A DNA stretch of 64,000 nt from Scilla litardierei (GCA_030789695.1 CM061132.1:155912817-155976816); one strand, 5' to 3'. Counted from the first letter of the stretch, positions 1-11,949 are shown. Numbers and translations are program-made. Notes: a model not told the origin generated them from the sequence alone.

Positions 1-574
1 TCTAGATGATGAGTCCAAAATAACGTTAGAGGCTGAGTCTACATCCGTGCCAAAATATGAGTTTGAGCTCAAATCTAAGATGAATCTATAACTAGAGGTA
101 AAGTTCAAGCTACACATTGATCATATGTTAACACTTAGCTTCGACACATCACTTGAGGAAATTGAGCACATTGAGTTTGTCATCTCAGATCCTCCACAAC
201 CTAACAACAAACAGTTTCTATATACTTTCATTTCTTTTATGATTTAGGAAAGCTTTTCAAAAGATATTCGTTTATAGATTTACATCATGTTACATTTTAA
301 AATTAATGAACACATCTTCTACAATTACAAGAAACTGTTAATTTTTTACTCAAGTGTTAGTCCAATCGTCATTTACCATGTGGTGAAGTTCTTGAGCCAA
401 AGAGAATGACATAGAATCAATTTAAAATTGAGATGGAGTCTTTTTAACTTTATTTTAGATTTTAGGTAAAGAAAGAGTTTGAGTCGTTTGAGTCTTCTAT
501 TTATTTTGAGACTTTTGATTATTTTATTTGGGATAGAGTGTGGGTCATTTTGAGTCTTTTATTTATTTTGAGTG
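1..574. other. AT-rich flank of element E, no gene recognised
   Basis: No open frame of note is seen. The last 100 bases repeat phrases such as GAGTCTTTTATTTATTTTGAG, and very similar sequence resumes immediately after element E at 6594, so E sits inside an older T-rich repeat. That older repeat continues to about 6730 with a TATA-like stretch and an AATGAAGAATAAA-like tail that resembles the end of a decayed LTR. Its family could not be identified. Confidence 0.35.
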
Positions 575-937
575 TGATATGTTTATCACCTACGAGAGGA
601 GGCGCAAGAAGACTAAGGAGTAATTGCTGGGCGTACCGAAGGTTTGGGGATAAAATTGCTTTAGGCACCATTAGTGGGCCTTAGTTGATGTACGCACCAC
701 GCCTCATCATTATATAAGAGAGGGCGTGGGCTAGGGTTAGTGTATCGAATTTGTGAGCCGTCATTTGATATTTCCTAGAGTTCTCCGAGGAGATCTAGAA
801 GAGAGTTTAGGCTTTTCCCTTAGCAAAAGCTAGGAGAGGGGCCAACTCTCCAAAAATTGGCTATTTATCTTGTAACCCTATTCCCCAAATTCCAATAAAA
901 ATCCCCAAACCTCTTCTACAAACCCTAGTCCGCATCA
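575..937 (+). repeat. 5' LTR of element E
   Basis: The LTR starts TGATATG and ends CGCATCA. It contains a TATA-like ATTATATAAG at about 709-718 and an AATAAA signal near 895. The first 50 bases are the same sequence that encodes the polyprotein C-terminus in the 3' LTR. Confidence 0.95.
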
Positions 938-940
938 ATT

Positions 941-952
941 TGGTATCAGAGC
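941..952 (+). other. Primer binding site of E (initiator tRNA-Met)
   Basis: TGGTATCAGAGC lies three bases after the 5' LTR and is the standard plant tRNA-iMet complement used to prime minus-strand synthesis. Confidence 0.93.
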
Positions 953-961
953 TCTGATCCA

Positions 962-3900
962 ATGGCAGCAACAAGATCATCCACGGCAAAATCTATGGAG
1001 GAGCGGCTAGATGCGGAAATCGTCGAAAGGAAGAAAGACACGGCGGATCTCATCGAAAGGATCGACGCCGTCAAAACTGAGATCAGATCTGATCTCAAGG
1101 GAAGTCTGGAGCAAATGAAGGAGATGCTCCCCAACTTCATGGCTCAAAACATCACCGCGCCACAGATCTCGCGCTCAAAGGAAGGCGGCACCTCAGATCT
1201 GAATCATCAATCAGATCTGAGGGCAAAAGGGAAGGCGACGATGATTCCGAACCAGGAAGGCGTCATTTTAGAAGGAGTAGATCTAGATCTGGATCTCAAC
1301 GACGACGACTGGCAAGAGGATCTATCCGAAACCCTAGGAGAGAGCTCCGAGGAAGAACCGGCGACACATCGGCAGCGACGGAGGCAGACGGCGAACCCCC
1401 TGGGGGTTGCCGACAGCCGGCGACCCCCAGGGGGCTCGCCGGAGGCGGGCGAGCCCCCCAAGGGGCCGCCGAGGAGCGGCCGCAGGGGGGTCGCGGGAGC
1501 AGGGCGACCCCGCCTGGGGGCCGCCGAGGGCAGGCGACCCCCAGGCGGGGCCGCCGGAGGCAGGCGACCCCCCTGGCGGGGCCGCCGAGGAGCGGCGACC
1601 CCCTGGAGGGGCCGCCGGAGGCAGGCGACCCCCCAGGGGGCCGCGGGAGGCGGGCGACCCCCCAGGGGGTTCGCCGGAGGCGGGCGACCCCCCCAGGGGG
1701 GCGCCGAGGAGCTGCGGGCCCGCCAGGGCACGCGCGGGCTCCCGACGGGCCGCGCGGAGTACGAGGACCCCCCCAGGCATCGTCGGGGGGCCCACGGGAC
1801 CCGTGAGAGGCACGCGCGGGGTGCGCAAGATCCGGAGTACTTCGATGACGATGACTGGGCTCCGGAAGATCAGGATCAGGAGTACGAGGATCCCATCCAT
1901 CACTACGAGGAGGAGTATGAGGAGGATGAACGGCACTGGAGGGAGGATCGGAGGTGGGAGCCGGAAGGAGACCGATTTGGGGACCACCGTCGCCTGCAGC
2001 GTGGGGATCGTGTCGACGGGAGAGATCCACGGGCGGATGATCGCATACGGAAGCTCCAGATGCCGGTGTTCGAGGGTAGTGACGCCATTGGGTGGATCTA
2101 CAAGGCGGAGAGGCACTTTGAGCTGGCCAGGCTGACTGAGGAGGAGAGGTTGAGGGCGGTTGCCCTCTGTTTGGAGGGGGAGGCTCTGAATTGGTGGAGG
2201 TGGAAGGAGCAGCAGAGACCTCTGAGGACCTGGGACGGGTTCAAGGAGACACTACTACACCGATTCCGAGGCTCTCAGGCGGGGGGAGCTTATGAGCAGC
2301 TGCATGCCTTGAGGCAGATGGGGACCGTGCGCGACTACATCAAGCAGTACGAGGAGCTCACTAGCCGCGTGCGAGGGATGCCTGCAGAATCCCTGGAAGG
2401 ATTCTTTATGGACGGTTTGAAGCCCACCATCAGGTCTGAGCTTCGTACTCTCAGACCACATGGACTGGAGGAGCAGATGGAGCTGGCCCTGACGGTAGAG
2501 GACCGGTTGGCCGACGAACGCCGCGCTAAGGGGGCGTTTGGGGGGCAGTTTTCACGCCCACAGGCGGGCCCAGGCGGACAGACAGGCACTGCAGGAGGGG
2601 CCCCAGCGGCCGGAGGGAGACCCGGGGATGTGAGGCCAGGTGGGCCTTACAAGAGGATGACGGACGCGGAGATGCGAGACCGGAGGGCAAAGGGGTTATG
2701 CTTCAAGTGCGACGAGAAGTTTACCCCTGGGCATAGGTGTCGCAACCAGGCCCTGCAGGTGTACGAGGTATATGCGGAGGACTTGGAGGAGGAGCAGGCC
2801 GAGGAGGCGGCAGGGGCCGAGGAGGAGGGCACGCCTCTACTACTGGAGGCGGCCGAGGTCTCGCTTAGCTCCATCGCGGGGTTTACACGGGTGCACACTA
2901 TGAAGCTGGCTGGTAGAGTCCGAGACATGGACGTGGTGATCTTGATAGATAGTGGGGCAACCCACAATTTCGTATCCCCTAGGGTGATTGAGAGTCAGGG
3001 GTTACCAATCACGGAGACAGAGGGCTTTGGGGTCATGCTCGGGACCGGGGTGGTCGAGCAGAGTAGAGGTATCTGCCGGGACTTGATGGTGTCCATACAG
3101 GGGGTGGTGATCACGGTAGACATCCTGCCCTTGACCTTGGGCAACGTCGACTTGATTTTGGGGATGCAATGGTTGCAGTCGCTGGGAGAGACGAAGTTCA
3201 ATTGGAGGCTACTACGGATGGAGTTCCAGGTAGACGGCCGGAAGGTAGTGCTGTTGGACGACCCGAGTTTGTGTTGTTCGTCAGTGTCCTACAAGACCAT
3301 GGCGAAGACACTCCAGGCTGAGGGAGGGGGGTTCTTGATTGAGCTCCAGGGGTTGGCGTCGGACGAGGCCACCGGGGCGACAGTGGTACCGCCGGAGGTA
3401 GAGCAGCTACTGCAGGGGTTTGAGGGGGTGTTTCAGCCACCTAGCGGTCTTCCGCCACCGAGAGACCATGAGCACGCGATTGTGCTAAAGGAGGGGGTGT
3501 CACCTATCAGTGTGCGTCCGTACCGATACCCCCAGGTACAGAAGGATGAGATTGAGAAGTTGGTGCAGGAGATGTTACAGGCAGGAGTCATCCGCCCTAG
3601 TGCTAGTCCTTTCTCTAGCCCAGTGCTTCTGGTTAAGAAAAAGGACGGCAGTTGGAGATTGTGTGTTGATTACCGGGCTCTCAACAAGGAGACTGTCCCC
3701 GACAAGTTTCCCATTCCGGTGATCGACGAACTATTGGACGAGCTGCACGGAGCGGTGGTGTTCTCGAAGATCGACCTGAAGTCGGGGTACCACCAGATTC
3801 GCATGAGGCAGGAAGATGTGCAGAAGACCGCCTTCAGAACTCATGAAGGCCACTACGAGTTCCTCGTCATGCCCTTTGGGCTGACGAACGCCCCCGCGAC

Positions 3901-5002
3901 CTTCCAGTCCCTGATGAACAAGGTCTTCCGACCTTATTTACGGAGGTTCGTTCTGGTCTTTTTTGATGATATCCTGGTCTACAGCGCATCACTACAGGAT
4001 CATTTGAGCCATCTGGAGATAGTGCTGCGAGAGTTGGAGGGCCATCAGTTGCAGGCCAACCGGAAGAAGTGTCTGTTCGGACAGGCACAGGTGGAGTACC
4101 TGGGGCACATTGTGTCGGCGGAGGGAGTGGCCGCCGATCGTTCGAAGATTTCAGCCATGCTGGATTGGCCACAGCCTAGGACATTACGGGCCTTGAGGGG
4201 GTTTCTGGGGCTTACAGGGTACTACAGGCGATTCGTGAAGGGGTACGGCACATTGGCGTGGCCCCTAACGGAGCAGCTGAAGAAGGATAATTTTTGTTGG
4301 GGAGAGGAGGCGACGAGGGCGTTCCAGGCCCTCAAGGAGGCGATGACGACGGTGCCGGTGCTGGCGCTCCCAGATTTTGAGAAGAAATTCATCGTGGAGT
4401 CAGATGCATCGGGGTTCGGTTTGGGGGCCGTACTGATGCAGGAGCAGAGGCCGGTCGCTTACTTCAGTCAGGTCTTATCCACCAGGGCCAGGCTGAAGTC
4501 AGTCTACGAGCGAGAGTTGATGGCAATTGTGCTGTCAGTTCAGAAGTGGAGACCTTACTTACTGGGGAGGGAGTTTGTGGTACGGACAGACCAGCGGAGT
4601 CTAAAGTACCTCTTGGAGCAGCGCATGGTGGCAGAGGAGCACCAGAGATGGTTGTCCAAGTTGAGCGGGTACAAGTTTGAGATCCATTACAAACCCGGCT
4701 CGGACAACAAGGCGGCAGATGCGCTCTCCCGACGAGATGAGGGGGTGCAGGTGGTGGCGTTGTCTATTCCGTTGATGTTGAGGAGCGACCCCCTGCTAGC
4801 GGAGATTGAGGCAGATGAAGAGCTGCGGAGAATCAGGGAGGCGATTGCTGGGGGGTCTACCGACTTTCCGGTGTACACATTGGAGGGTGGACTACTCCTG
4901 TACCGGAGACGGCTAGTGATTCCTCGGACTTCGGGTCACCTTCCTGCGCTCTTCCATGAGTTCCACAGCAACGCAGTGTGTGGGCACTCAGGAGGTTACT
5001 AG
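962..5002 (+). CDS. Element E Gag-Pol polyprotein, N-terminal part ending at an in-frame stop
   Basis: The ATG lies ten bases after the primer binding site. Residues 1-130 are acidic and Ser/Asp-rich. Residues about 145-260 form a low-complexity Arg/Pro/Gly tract. A retrotransposon Gag core follows at about 360-530, and a zinc knuckle of form CX2CX4-5HX4C near 580. An aspartic protease has its DSGA site near 661. Reverse transcriptase runs from about 870 to 1080 with an FFDD catalytic box near 1000. RNase H starts near 1140 with ESDAS, and its end is marked by DALSRR near 1253. The frame stops at TAG (5000-5002) inside the zinc-binding start of integrase, just after the HX-H region, and continues in the same frame as the 5015-6274 ORF. 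As it stands the element could not make full integrase without readthrough. The domain calls are secure; the exact protease start is inferred. Confidence 0.93.
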   Translation: MAATRSSTAKSMEERLDAEIVERKKDTADLIERIDAVKTEIRSDLKGSLEQMKEMLPNFMAQNITAPQISRSKEGGTSDLNHQSDLRAKGKATMIPNQEGVILEGVDLDLDLNDDDWQEDLSETLGESSEEEPATHRQRRRQTANPLGVADSRRPPGGSPEAGEPPKGPPRSGRRGVAGAGRPRLGAAEGRRPPGGAAGGRRPPWRGRRGAATPWRGRRRQATPQGAAGGGRPPRGFAGGGRPPQGGAEELRARQGTRGLPTGRAEYEDPPRHRRGAHGTRERHARGAQDPEYFDDDDWAPEDQDQEYEDPIHHYEEEYEEDERHWREDRRWEPEGDRFGDHRRLQRGDRVDGRDPRADDRIRKLQMPVFEGSDAIGWIYKAERHFELARLTEEERLRAVALCLEGEALNWWRWKEQQRPLRTWDGFKETLLHRFRGSQAGGAYEQLHALRQMGTVRDYIKQYEELTSRVRGMPAESLEGFFMDGLKPTIRSELRTLRPHGLEEQMELALTVEDRLADERRAKGAFGGQFSRPQAGPGGQTGTAGGAPAAGGRPGDVRPGGPYKRMTDAEMRDRRAKGLCFKCDEKFTPGHRCRNQALQVYEVYAEDLEEEQAEEAAGAEEEGTPLLLEAAEVSLSSIAGFTRVHTMKLAGRVRDMDVVILIDSGATHNFVSPRVIESQGLPITETEGFGVMLGTGVVEQSRGICRDLMVSIQGVVITVDILPLTLGNVDLILGMQWLQSLGETKFNWRLLRMEFQVDGRKVVLLDDPSLCCSSVSYKTMAKTLQAEGGGFLIELQGLASDEATGATVVPPEVEQLLQGFEGVFQPPSGLPPPRDHEHAIVLKEGVSPISVRPYRYPQVQKDEIEKLVQEMLQAGVIRPSASPFSSPVLLVKKKDGSWRLCVDYRALNKETVPDKFPIPVIDELLDELHGAVVFSKIDLKSGYHQIRMRQEDVQKTAFRTHEGHYEFLVMPFGLTNAPATFQSLMNKVFRPYLRRFVLVFFDDILVYSASLQDHLSHLEIVLRELEGHQLQANRKKCLFGQAQVEYLGHIVSAEGVAADRSKISAMLDWPQPRTLRALRGFLGLTGYYRRFVKGYGTLAWPLTEQLKKDNFCWGEEATRAFQALKEAMTTVPVLALPDFEKKFIVESDASGFGLGAVLMQEQRPVAYFSQVLSTRARLKSVYERELMAIVLSVQKWRPYLLGREFVVRTDQRSLKYLLEQRMVAEEHQRWLSKLSGYKFEIHYKPGSDNKAADALSRRDEGVQVVALSIPLMLRSDPLLAEIEADEELRRIREAIAGGSTDFPVYTLEGGLLLYRRRLVIPRTSGHLPALFHEFHSNAVCGHSGGY
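1395..1740 (+). repeat. GC-rich direct repeats inside the Gag N-terminus of E
   Basis: Degenerate units built on GGCGACCCCC plus GGGGCCGCCG recur about a dozen times at irregular spacing. In the Gag frame they encode runs such as [11 protein letters not shown]. Several other frames on both strands also stay open across this block, as expected from its base composition. Confidence 0.8.
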
Positions 5003-6274
5003 ACGTATCAGAGGATGGCCCGGGAGCTTTACTGGCCGGGCATAAGGAAGGACATTGCGAGGCTGGTCTCGGAGTGCGATATATGTCAGCGCCACAAGTA
5101 TCAGGCGACGTCGCCAGCCGGTCTTCTACAGCCCTTGGAGTTACCAGAGAGGATATGGGAGGACATCTCGATGGATTTCGTGGAGGGACTGCCACGATCA
5201 GAGGGCTATACTACTATATTTGTTGTGGTAGACCGCCTCAGCAAATACGGTCATTTTATCCCACTCCGCCACCCATTTACTGCAGCATCGGTGGCAGTTG
5301 CTTTTCTGAAGGAGGTGGTCAGGCTGCATGGGTACCCCCGCTCTATTGTGTCCGACAGGGATAAAGTCTTTTTGAGCACTTTTTGGAAGGAGATGTTCCG
5401 TCTGCAGGGTACAGCACTACGACGGAGCACGGCATACCACCCCCAGACGGACGGCCAGACGGAGGTCCTCAACCGCAGTGTGGAGACATATCTGCGGTGT
5501 TTTGCGTCAGAGACTCCTAGGAAGTGGGCCGGGTGGTTGATGTGGGCTGAGTATTGGTACAACACCTCGTACCATTCAACGGCGAAGATGACACCGTTTC
5601 AGATAGTGTATGGCAGAGATCCGCCCCACTTAGTGCATTACAGTAGGGGAGCCACCCCCGTGTCAGGATTGGAGCAGCAGCTAGAGGATCGGGATCGAAT
5701 CCTGGAAGAATTGAAGCGCCACCTCCTGCGCGCGCAACAGATCATGAAGAAGAAGGCGGATGCACATCGTAGAGAGGTGGAGTTTGCTGTAGGGGAGCGC
5801 GTCTATCTAAAGCTTCGACCATACCGACAGCGTTCTATGGCTCATCGGCGCAACGAGAAGCTGGCGGCAAGGTACTATGGGCCATATGAGATTGAGGCCA
5901 GGATCGGCAAGGTGGCGTATCGGCTGAAGCTACCTCCTACTACCCGCATTCACCCGGTTTTCCATGTCTCACAGTTGCACCGCGCTATCGGGGATCATGA
6001 GGCATCATCTACTTTACCCCCGACGCTCACGGTTGACATGGAGGTACTTCTGGCATCCGAGGAGGTCACAGGCATTCGCACAGGAGCATCGGGAGCACGG
6101 GAAGTTCTTATTCGTTGGTCGGGATTACCGGAGTTCGAGGCTACATGGGAGTTATATGATCATATCCTGCAGCAGTACCCAGATTTCCACCTTGAGGACA
6201 AGGTGAAACTCCTGGGGGGGAGTAGTGATACGTTTATCACCTACGAGAGGAGGCGCAAGAAGACTAAGGAGTAA
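5003..6274 (+). pseudogene. Element E Pol, C-terminal part: integrase and chromodomain, cut off by a stop
   Basis: This continues the frame of the preceding ORF after the TAG stop; the first ATG is at 5015. It contains the second half of the integrase zinc finger (CDICQRHK), the catalytic core with aspartates in MDFVEGLP and VSDRDKVF and the glutamate in QTDGQTEVLN, a GPY/F-type module (YGPYEIEARIGKVAY), and a C-terminal chromodomain (EVLIRWSGLPEFEATWE). Chromodomains of this class guide integration to particular chromatin. The last 16 codons and the stop codon lie inside the 3' LTR, so U3 doubles as coding sequence. No other disabling change was noticed here. Confidence 0.9.
6213..6225 (+). 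other. Polypurine tract of E
   Basis: The purine run GGGGGGGAGTAG immediately precedes the 3' LTR. It is the expected plus-strand primer, and it also lies within the Pol reading frame. Confidence 0.85.
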
Positions 6275-6588
6275 TTGCTGGGCGTACCGAAGGTTTGGGG
6301 ATAAAATTGCTTTAGGCACCATTAGTGGGCCTTAGTTGCTGTACGCACCACGCCTCATCATTATATAAGAGAGGGCGTGGGCTAGGGTTAGGGTATCGAA
6401 TTTGTGAGCCGTCATTTGATATTTCCTAGAGTTCTCCGAGGAGATCTAGAAGAGAGTTTAGGCTTTTCCCTTAGCAAAAGCTAGGAGAGGGGCCAACTCT
6501 CCAAAAATTGGCTATTTATCTTGTAACCCTATTCCCCAAATTCCAATAAAAATCCCCAAACCTCTTCTACAAACCCTAGTCCGCATCA
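6226..6588 (+). repeat. 3' LTR of element E
   Basis: The LTR is 363 bp and nearly identical to 575-937; the three differences seen are T/C near its start, A/C near 126 and T/G near 170. It is followed directly by the GAGTG target duplication. Confidence 0.95.
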
Positions 6589-6593
6589 GAGTG

Positions 6594-7342
6594 TTTTATT
6601 TATTTTAGAGCTTTAGTCCCGTATTGGATGTAATTTTTTAGAGTCAAGTTGTAAGCATATATAAACGCCACAAGCTTATTTATTTTTTAGATCAATGAAG
6701 AATAAAAATTTGGTGTAAACTTTCGGTTTCTCCATAAAAATTAAATCTTTTACATTAGTGTGTGAGGTGTGCTTGGTTGCCTGAGCAAAATGTCCAACAT
6801 TTTTCCACGTGCGAGTCCGCGATCGTTAGATCTTCGGAGAATGAGGCCAGAAAAGTTATCAAATTCCCAAATTCACTCCTCTTAACCCCATCACATCCCT
6901 TCTTGCTTCTGTCATGCGTCCAAATTGGTGGTCATTTATTTTAAAAAAATGTATGCATGCCTCGCTATAGTTGTAAAGGTGAATTCGAACTCGGTAGCAA
7001 GAGATCTCTCAAAACATTTAACTACACCAAATTTTCGCTGTATTAGACGAAACAACAATGTCGATCAGTGATAAACTACATAAAAATTCCTTCTTATAGA
7101 TGGTTAGAACGACTAGCGTCCACATTCGAGGATTAAAAACTGAGGAAGAAACCTTCTCCTCTCTTACTTTCCATAGATGTATGCAATTAAGCATGACCAT
7201 TTTAACTCTTCTTTGTTGGTTTAGTTTTAAATAGTACACCGACCTTACTAGAAAGCAGTTTGCATACAAAAATAATCTTGTAACAACTTCACCTCTAGCT
7301 TCTTCTTCATCAAATATTTTTTTTTGGATAGAATAAGCGTAC
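6594..7342. other. Intergenic or intronic stretch downstream of the RING-CH exons
   Basis: The first 140 bases belong to the older repeat that hosts element E. The rest was searched on the minus strand for the final RING-CH exon, in homologues a second membrane segment after the EQLLV motif, and none was found. No other gene is visible. Confidence 0.4.
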
Positions 7343-10300
7343 CAGTAGCTGCTCAAGGAAGAAGAAATAACACATTGTGCTAATCAAAATAAGCACAACC
7401 ATGTCCTGCCAGGTTCTGCAGATACAATCAAATAAAGACTTATCATTCACCAAAACAATATGCAAACTAATTGCATGTAGCCATGCCCTGACCAGTGTAA
7501 GGAATCACTATTGAGTACTTATTATTTACTAGAGCTCTATATAGGAACAAGCTCATGATAGATTTCCTGTAATCCATTCTAGTACACTAACTTCTACCTG
7601 TTTAACGATGAATTTGAATTCTCTCTGGGCCGCGGTTCGCTACTATCTCTTTGAGAAGAACTATGCATCCGTAATAATGTAACCGGCAAATTTAGAACCT
7701 CTTGGCCACATACTTCACAATTTTTGTTGCCTTTTATACTAAACCACTTGATTGCACATTCTTCATGAGTAAGCCTCAGATCACCTTTACAACTACACTC
7801 CATCTTAAGCCAGTTTCCTCCTTCGTGTAACCCAACTAGACAGATTCTGCACACAGCCTCTTCTTCAGGAATCTCTTCATCATTGTCCTCCACTTGCACA
7901 GGAACGGACTGACCTGTTTTAATATTAACTGTTGAAATTAGTATAGAAACAGGAGTCCCATGGTCATTTTATATCGGTAAGTCACAAACCGGTAGTCAAA
8001 CCCATATCTAACTTAAAAGCTTAAGCCAACAGATAGAGACTAGTAATATATAGCAATCATTCATTTATTTTATTCAATGTGGGACTATTATTGTTAGCAG
8101 TCTCCCTCAAACTCATGATGAATGCACCTCTTGAGTTTGGAAAGTAGTATTATAGTAGGGTAGCAGTATTATAGAAGAAACAATTGTAGTATGGTAATAT
8201 AGCAAGAGTGGTAGCACACGATGGCAGTTACTGTGGTAAGATAACTCTTTTGTATCACCATGATACCATGTTGAAATTAGAATATGAACATGTGGTCACA
8301 TTTATTAAAAATTGGTAAGTCACAAACTGGTAGTTGAAACCATATTTAACACAAATATTTAATCCAATGCGTAAAGGCTCAGCTACTAATTTATGGATAT
8401 CACCTTTTCTATCTTGTTCAGTGTAAGACCATTACTCTTAAAATTAACGTAAAAGTAAAAATAGACCCATGCTACAAATAGTTTACAGGTGTAATTATAT
8501 TCACATGCAACTTCGTGTTCGTGATTTTTCAGATTAGCAATTTGTTACTAGTTTACCCGATAATAACTGCAATGGTTGGGGAATGTGAAAATCCTCTGTA
8601 AGAACCATTAAAAAAACTCTTACCATCTGGCAGAGCAGCATTTGTGGGCTCCTTTGGAGAAGCAAACGATACAGATCTTACGATAACAATGTTCCGCATG
8701 GGCACAGACAAGGACCTCGAAACATTCTTTGTCCGTTTCTGTATGGATTTACAAATGATCAGATGTTATATAGTATCTACATATGAAAACCAAAAATGGA
8801 TACCGGTGGCATAAAAATTTATAGCCAAATTGGAAATCAAATGCTACTGGAAGAAGGAAACAAAAATAATAATAAATCTACACGACATTCGATTAAGATT
8901 ATCTTGGTACCTTGACTGCCAAAAGTTCTTAGAGACTAGAAAGTGTATGAACCCTAATAGCAATGCTGTAAAAAGTCAGCTGATTGGGAAAAGGAAACTG
9001 AAAGCATGAACTTCCCGATCAAGAACCAAGGATAACAATCTCAAAGGGAAGAACAGCGTGAATTTTAAGAGCATGTAAAAAAATTTTAGGCGGTACATAA
9101 TTTATGAATGATTATTGTAGTAAACTAGCCATACAAAGCTATTGTAGGAAAGAAAACCTACTTGGGATGGATGCTTCTCAGCACATGTCTTCTCCTGAGC
9201 AGAGGTAGGAGACGGAGACAAATCAGATGCACGTTTAACAGGGAGTGATGCACATCTTTCCCATGAGAGTCTTGCAACAATATTAGCAAACAGAGCATTT
9301 TCATCACTTGTTCTTTTGTCAGATTTTGCAGCAAGTTCTGGATTTAGGAGGGAGCTTCTTTCACCATCGAGTAGGACTGCTTTGTTTTTGAAGCTAACCC
9401 CGCGTGGAAAACCTAGAGCTCCACTTCCAACTGATGGACTGCCTTTTAAATAATGGTGCTTCTGAGTCGGATGCTCCCGGGAATTCTCACAATCATGTAC
9501 ATGTTTACCAGGTATTTGAAGGGTGGGATTTGATGACCTTCCACCAGGCTTCTGGTATGGAACATCCTCCTCTGTTGGTCGTGCATTGTAATGTTCAACC
9601 TGGGGTTATCTCATAGTAGTGAACATTGTACTTCAATAACAATAGGCTACAAGTAAAAAGCATAAACTTGCAGACGTTTTTAGAAAAAGAGGCTAAGATC
9701 AAGCTACACAAAAGTATGATGCATTCCAGCTGAAATGAAACTTTTGCTGGATAATGGCACCAATCAAATAATAGAATTTTTGATGAAGTAGGAAAAATAT
9801 TACATGAGCCAAGCTCTAATACCAGTAATGCAGATTGAACCACCAAAGAAGATTTTTTAAAAAAAATTTGCAAGACACATCATCAAACCCACTAAAAACT
9901 CAAAAGACTCAAACTATGTCCAGCATCATAATAGCACTAAACCCCTTCATATATTCCCTAACATGAAAACCGGTCAAAACTTATTTCACATGTATAATCC
10001 AGGAACTAAAAACTGAGGATTGGAAGTTATCTATCTATGGTAGAATTTAATGTGAATCGTTTCATGTAAATGTTACATTTCTTTCTATACATAATAAACG
10101 ATCGATAGATTGGGCCTCAATTAACTCTCTCCAACCTTTTCTACTAAAGTTTTATCACTATATCTGATACATGATCTCTTTACCCAAACCCTAATTCCTT
10201 TCACCCAATAAAACCCCAACTTCACCAGCAACCCTGCTAGCGGACGCCGTCATTATGTCACCTTCTTCATTAAAAAAGTAGCTTTGATAAGTTGTATGGT

Positions 10301-11695
10301 TTAGTTTAGTGATGTGTTCCTTGGATCCCAAGGTAGAATTATTGTGGTAAATTGAGGAGTTGGGTTTTGAAGGTATGTTTCTCGGATTCTGAGGAAGGAT
10401 CTAAGTTGTTTGGGATTTTTTGATTTAGGAGTTGGTTTGGGGTTGGGTTAGTTAGTATATTTGGTTGTAGTTAAGTTAGATCCTACTGGAGGGTATAGTA
10501 ACTTGTTGAGAGGGATCGTATTTACTGTATTGGTCATTGTATGTGGTAGAAGAGTGATTGTGGGGAAATAAAGCATCTTGCTCCAGAGTTAATTTTCACT
10601 AAAATTATTAGGAAACTAAATTGCAATAACTCTTTGTGGTGGAAATGGAAGAGACTCATTGAGATCCAGAGGAAGCGTAATAACAAGAGTCTTCTGTAAC
10701 AACAAGGGGTCAGTGATTCTAACCTTTTACTATATTTGATGATTCCATTCTATGGACAGGTTTACTCACATAGGATTCCAAAGCAGCCTTCCATTCAACC
10801 ACCTACAGTTGGGAGAAATTTGTGATTTGGGATGTAGGTGTTGTGGGGGGCTATATCCCACTGTTTAATATATTTTTTTTAAATGTCCATGATTGTAGCC
10901 CTATTTAAGTTCCCAAACTGTGCCATAACATGATGTCCATGCCCCCTTAGAAAGAGAGTGAATTTTACAATAGGAGGTTCGTTAAATACGATTGAATAAA
11001 TGACACAATTTGGACAATTCTTTCTTCTGATAGTTGGATCAAATACCTTCCATTGTTTACTAGTGAATGCTCCTACTTCTGTTACTACTTCTAATTATAA
11101 ACCCTGTTACACTTTTTCTCCCTCTATTTAACTAAAGGATAAGATCCTAAATGCCAAATTATTGAACATTGGAGGCTGACAATAAGGAACTAACTAGACT
11201 CTACCAAAGGCAATCAACTTACTGAAAGGATAGTAGCTTCAGCTCTCATGTTGCCCATTGCCACCCCCGTATCCTAATAAGAGATAATCTATCATCAAAC
11301 CAGCTGACAACTAAATTATGTTTGGAAACACAGCATCCTTATCCAGCATCAACGAATATATTCGACAATCGTAGAACCCCATTAACTTAACATGTATTCT
11401 TTACTCTACACTCCTACAAAAAATTCTCCACATCCCACAACATGGTACCCAAATATAAGATGCTTTCGTTCTTGAACAATCAAAAACTTCACTAATTGCC
11501 AACGAAATGGGCAGGTGAGAAACAACTCCAAATGGGAAAAATCACAATCGCGGTTCCCAAATTAAAACCAAACTCGAAATGGGTACCCCAATAAATGCTG
11601 GCGCAGACAACGAGGGAAATAAGGTCAGTTACCTTTTGAGAGGAGGAAGACGATGGGGGTTCGTTGATGGCGGTTGAGGATGAAGCTTCCTCCAT
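7343..11695 (-). CDS. RING-CH (RINGv) zinc-finger protein, probable membrane E3 ubiquitin ligase; 3' end missing
   Basis: Five exons were assembled by eye: 11633-11695, 9162-9599, 8624-8738, 7598-7913 and 7343-7415. All introns are GT-AG and all phases agree, giving 335 residues. The ATG at 11695-11693 opens a Ser-rich start. Residues about 168-205 carry the RSLSVP and VIVRSVSFA motifs typical of this plant family. The acidic [13 protein letters not shown] leads into a C4HC3 RING-CH domain with C227, C230, C245, C247, H255, C258, C271 and C274, followed by the conserved [10 protein letters not shown] and NLPVTLLR. Exon 5 encodes a membrane segment (about 317-333) ending FFFLEQLL. Family members act as membrane-bound ubiquitin ligases. 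The last exon of the family, with further membrane sequence, was not found; it may lie beyond the window start past element E, or be lost. The exon joins are inferred without transcript data. Confidence 0.85.
7930..8443 (-). mobile_element. TRIM-type miniature LTR element in a RING-CH intron
   Basis: Two diverged direct repeats (7930-8099 and 8269-8443), both starting TGTTGAAATTAG on the plus strand, enclose about 170 bp. Read on the minus strand, the right-hand repeat ends CTAATTTCAACA and is followed by TGGTATCA, a tRNA-Met-type primer site. A purine-rich GAGTTTGAGGGAGAC precedes the other repeat. TTAAC flanks both ends (7925-7929 and 8444-8448) as a likely target duplication. There is no coding capacity. 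The outer end of the right repeat is degraded, so that boundary is approximate. Confidence 0.7.
9600..11632 (-). other. First intron of the RING-CH gene
   Basis: This 2.0-kb interval lies between a GTAACT donor at 11632 and a CCCCAG acceptor at 9600. It is AT-rich with scattered poly-A and poly-T. No coding exon, LTR or RNA gene could be supported in it. An unrecognised extra exon is possible but not needed, because the flanking phases join cleanly. Confidence 0.5.
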
Positions 11696-11949
11696 CTTCT
11701 TCTTCTTCTTCCAGGGTGAAGTGAAGCGACAACGACAATGCACCTACTAATTTAGTGAACTTCTTGCATCGATCACAAACTAATAATAGTCAACATTTGG
11801 ATGAGGAAAGACGAGAGAAGATGCCAAGAGAAGAGAGCGTAGAGCGTAAAATAGTTTTGGAAAGTACCGAAGAGGTGTAAAGAAGTGGGTCGCGTTGGCT
11901 CTCTCTCTCTCACGTGGTTGGCAGACAAAAATTCTTGGCCAAGACTATC

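Larger units (their letters stand above)
575..6588 (+). mobile_element. Element E: young Ty3-gypsy chromovirus
   Basis: This is a complete LTR retrotransposon. Two 363-bp LTRs (575-937 and 6226-6588) begin TG and end CA and are flanked by the 5-bp target duplication GAGTG (570-574 and 6589-6593). The 5' LTR is followed by a primer binding site matching initiator tRNA-Met, and the 3' LTR is preceded by a purine tract. The coding region reads Gag, protease, reverse transcriptase, RNase H, integrase and chromodomain in one frame, which places it among plant chromoviruses. By hand the LTRs differ at 3 of 363 positions, so the insertion is recent. A single in-frame stop at 5000-5002 breaks the polyprotein. 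The lineage is perhaps Reina-like, but this is not settled. Confidence 0.95.

Noticed and set aside
1207..2135. Overlapping ORFs on both strands across the start of E gag
   Set aside because: They are shadows of the GC-rich repeat block; only the plus-strand frame from 962 continues into conserved retrotransposon domains.
7018..7356. 112-codon minus-strand ORF as the final RING-CH exon
   Set aside because: The frame does not show the membrane segment expected after EQLLV, and its first part overlaps exon 5 in another frame.
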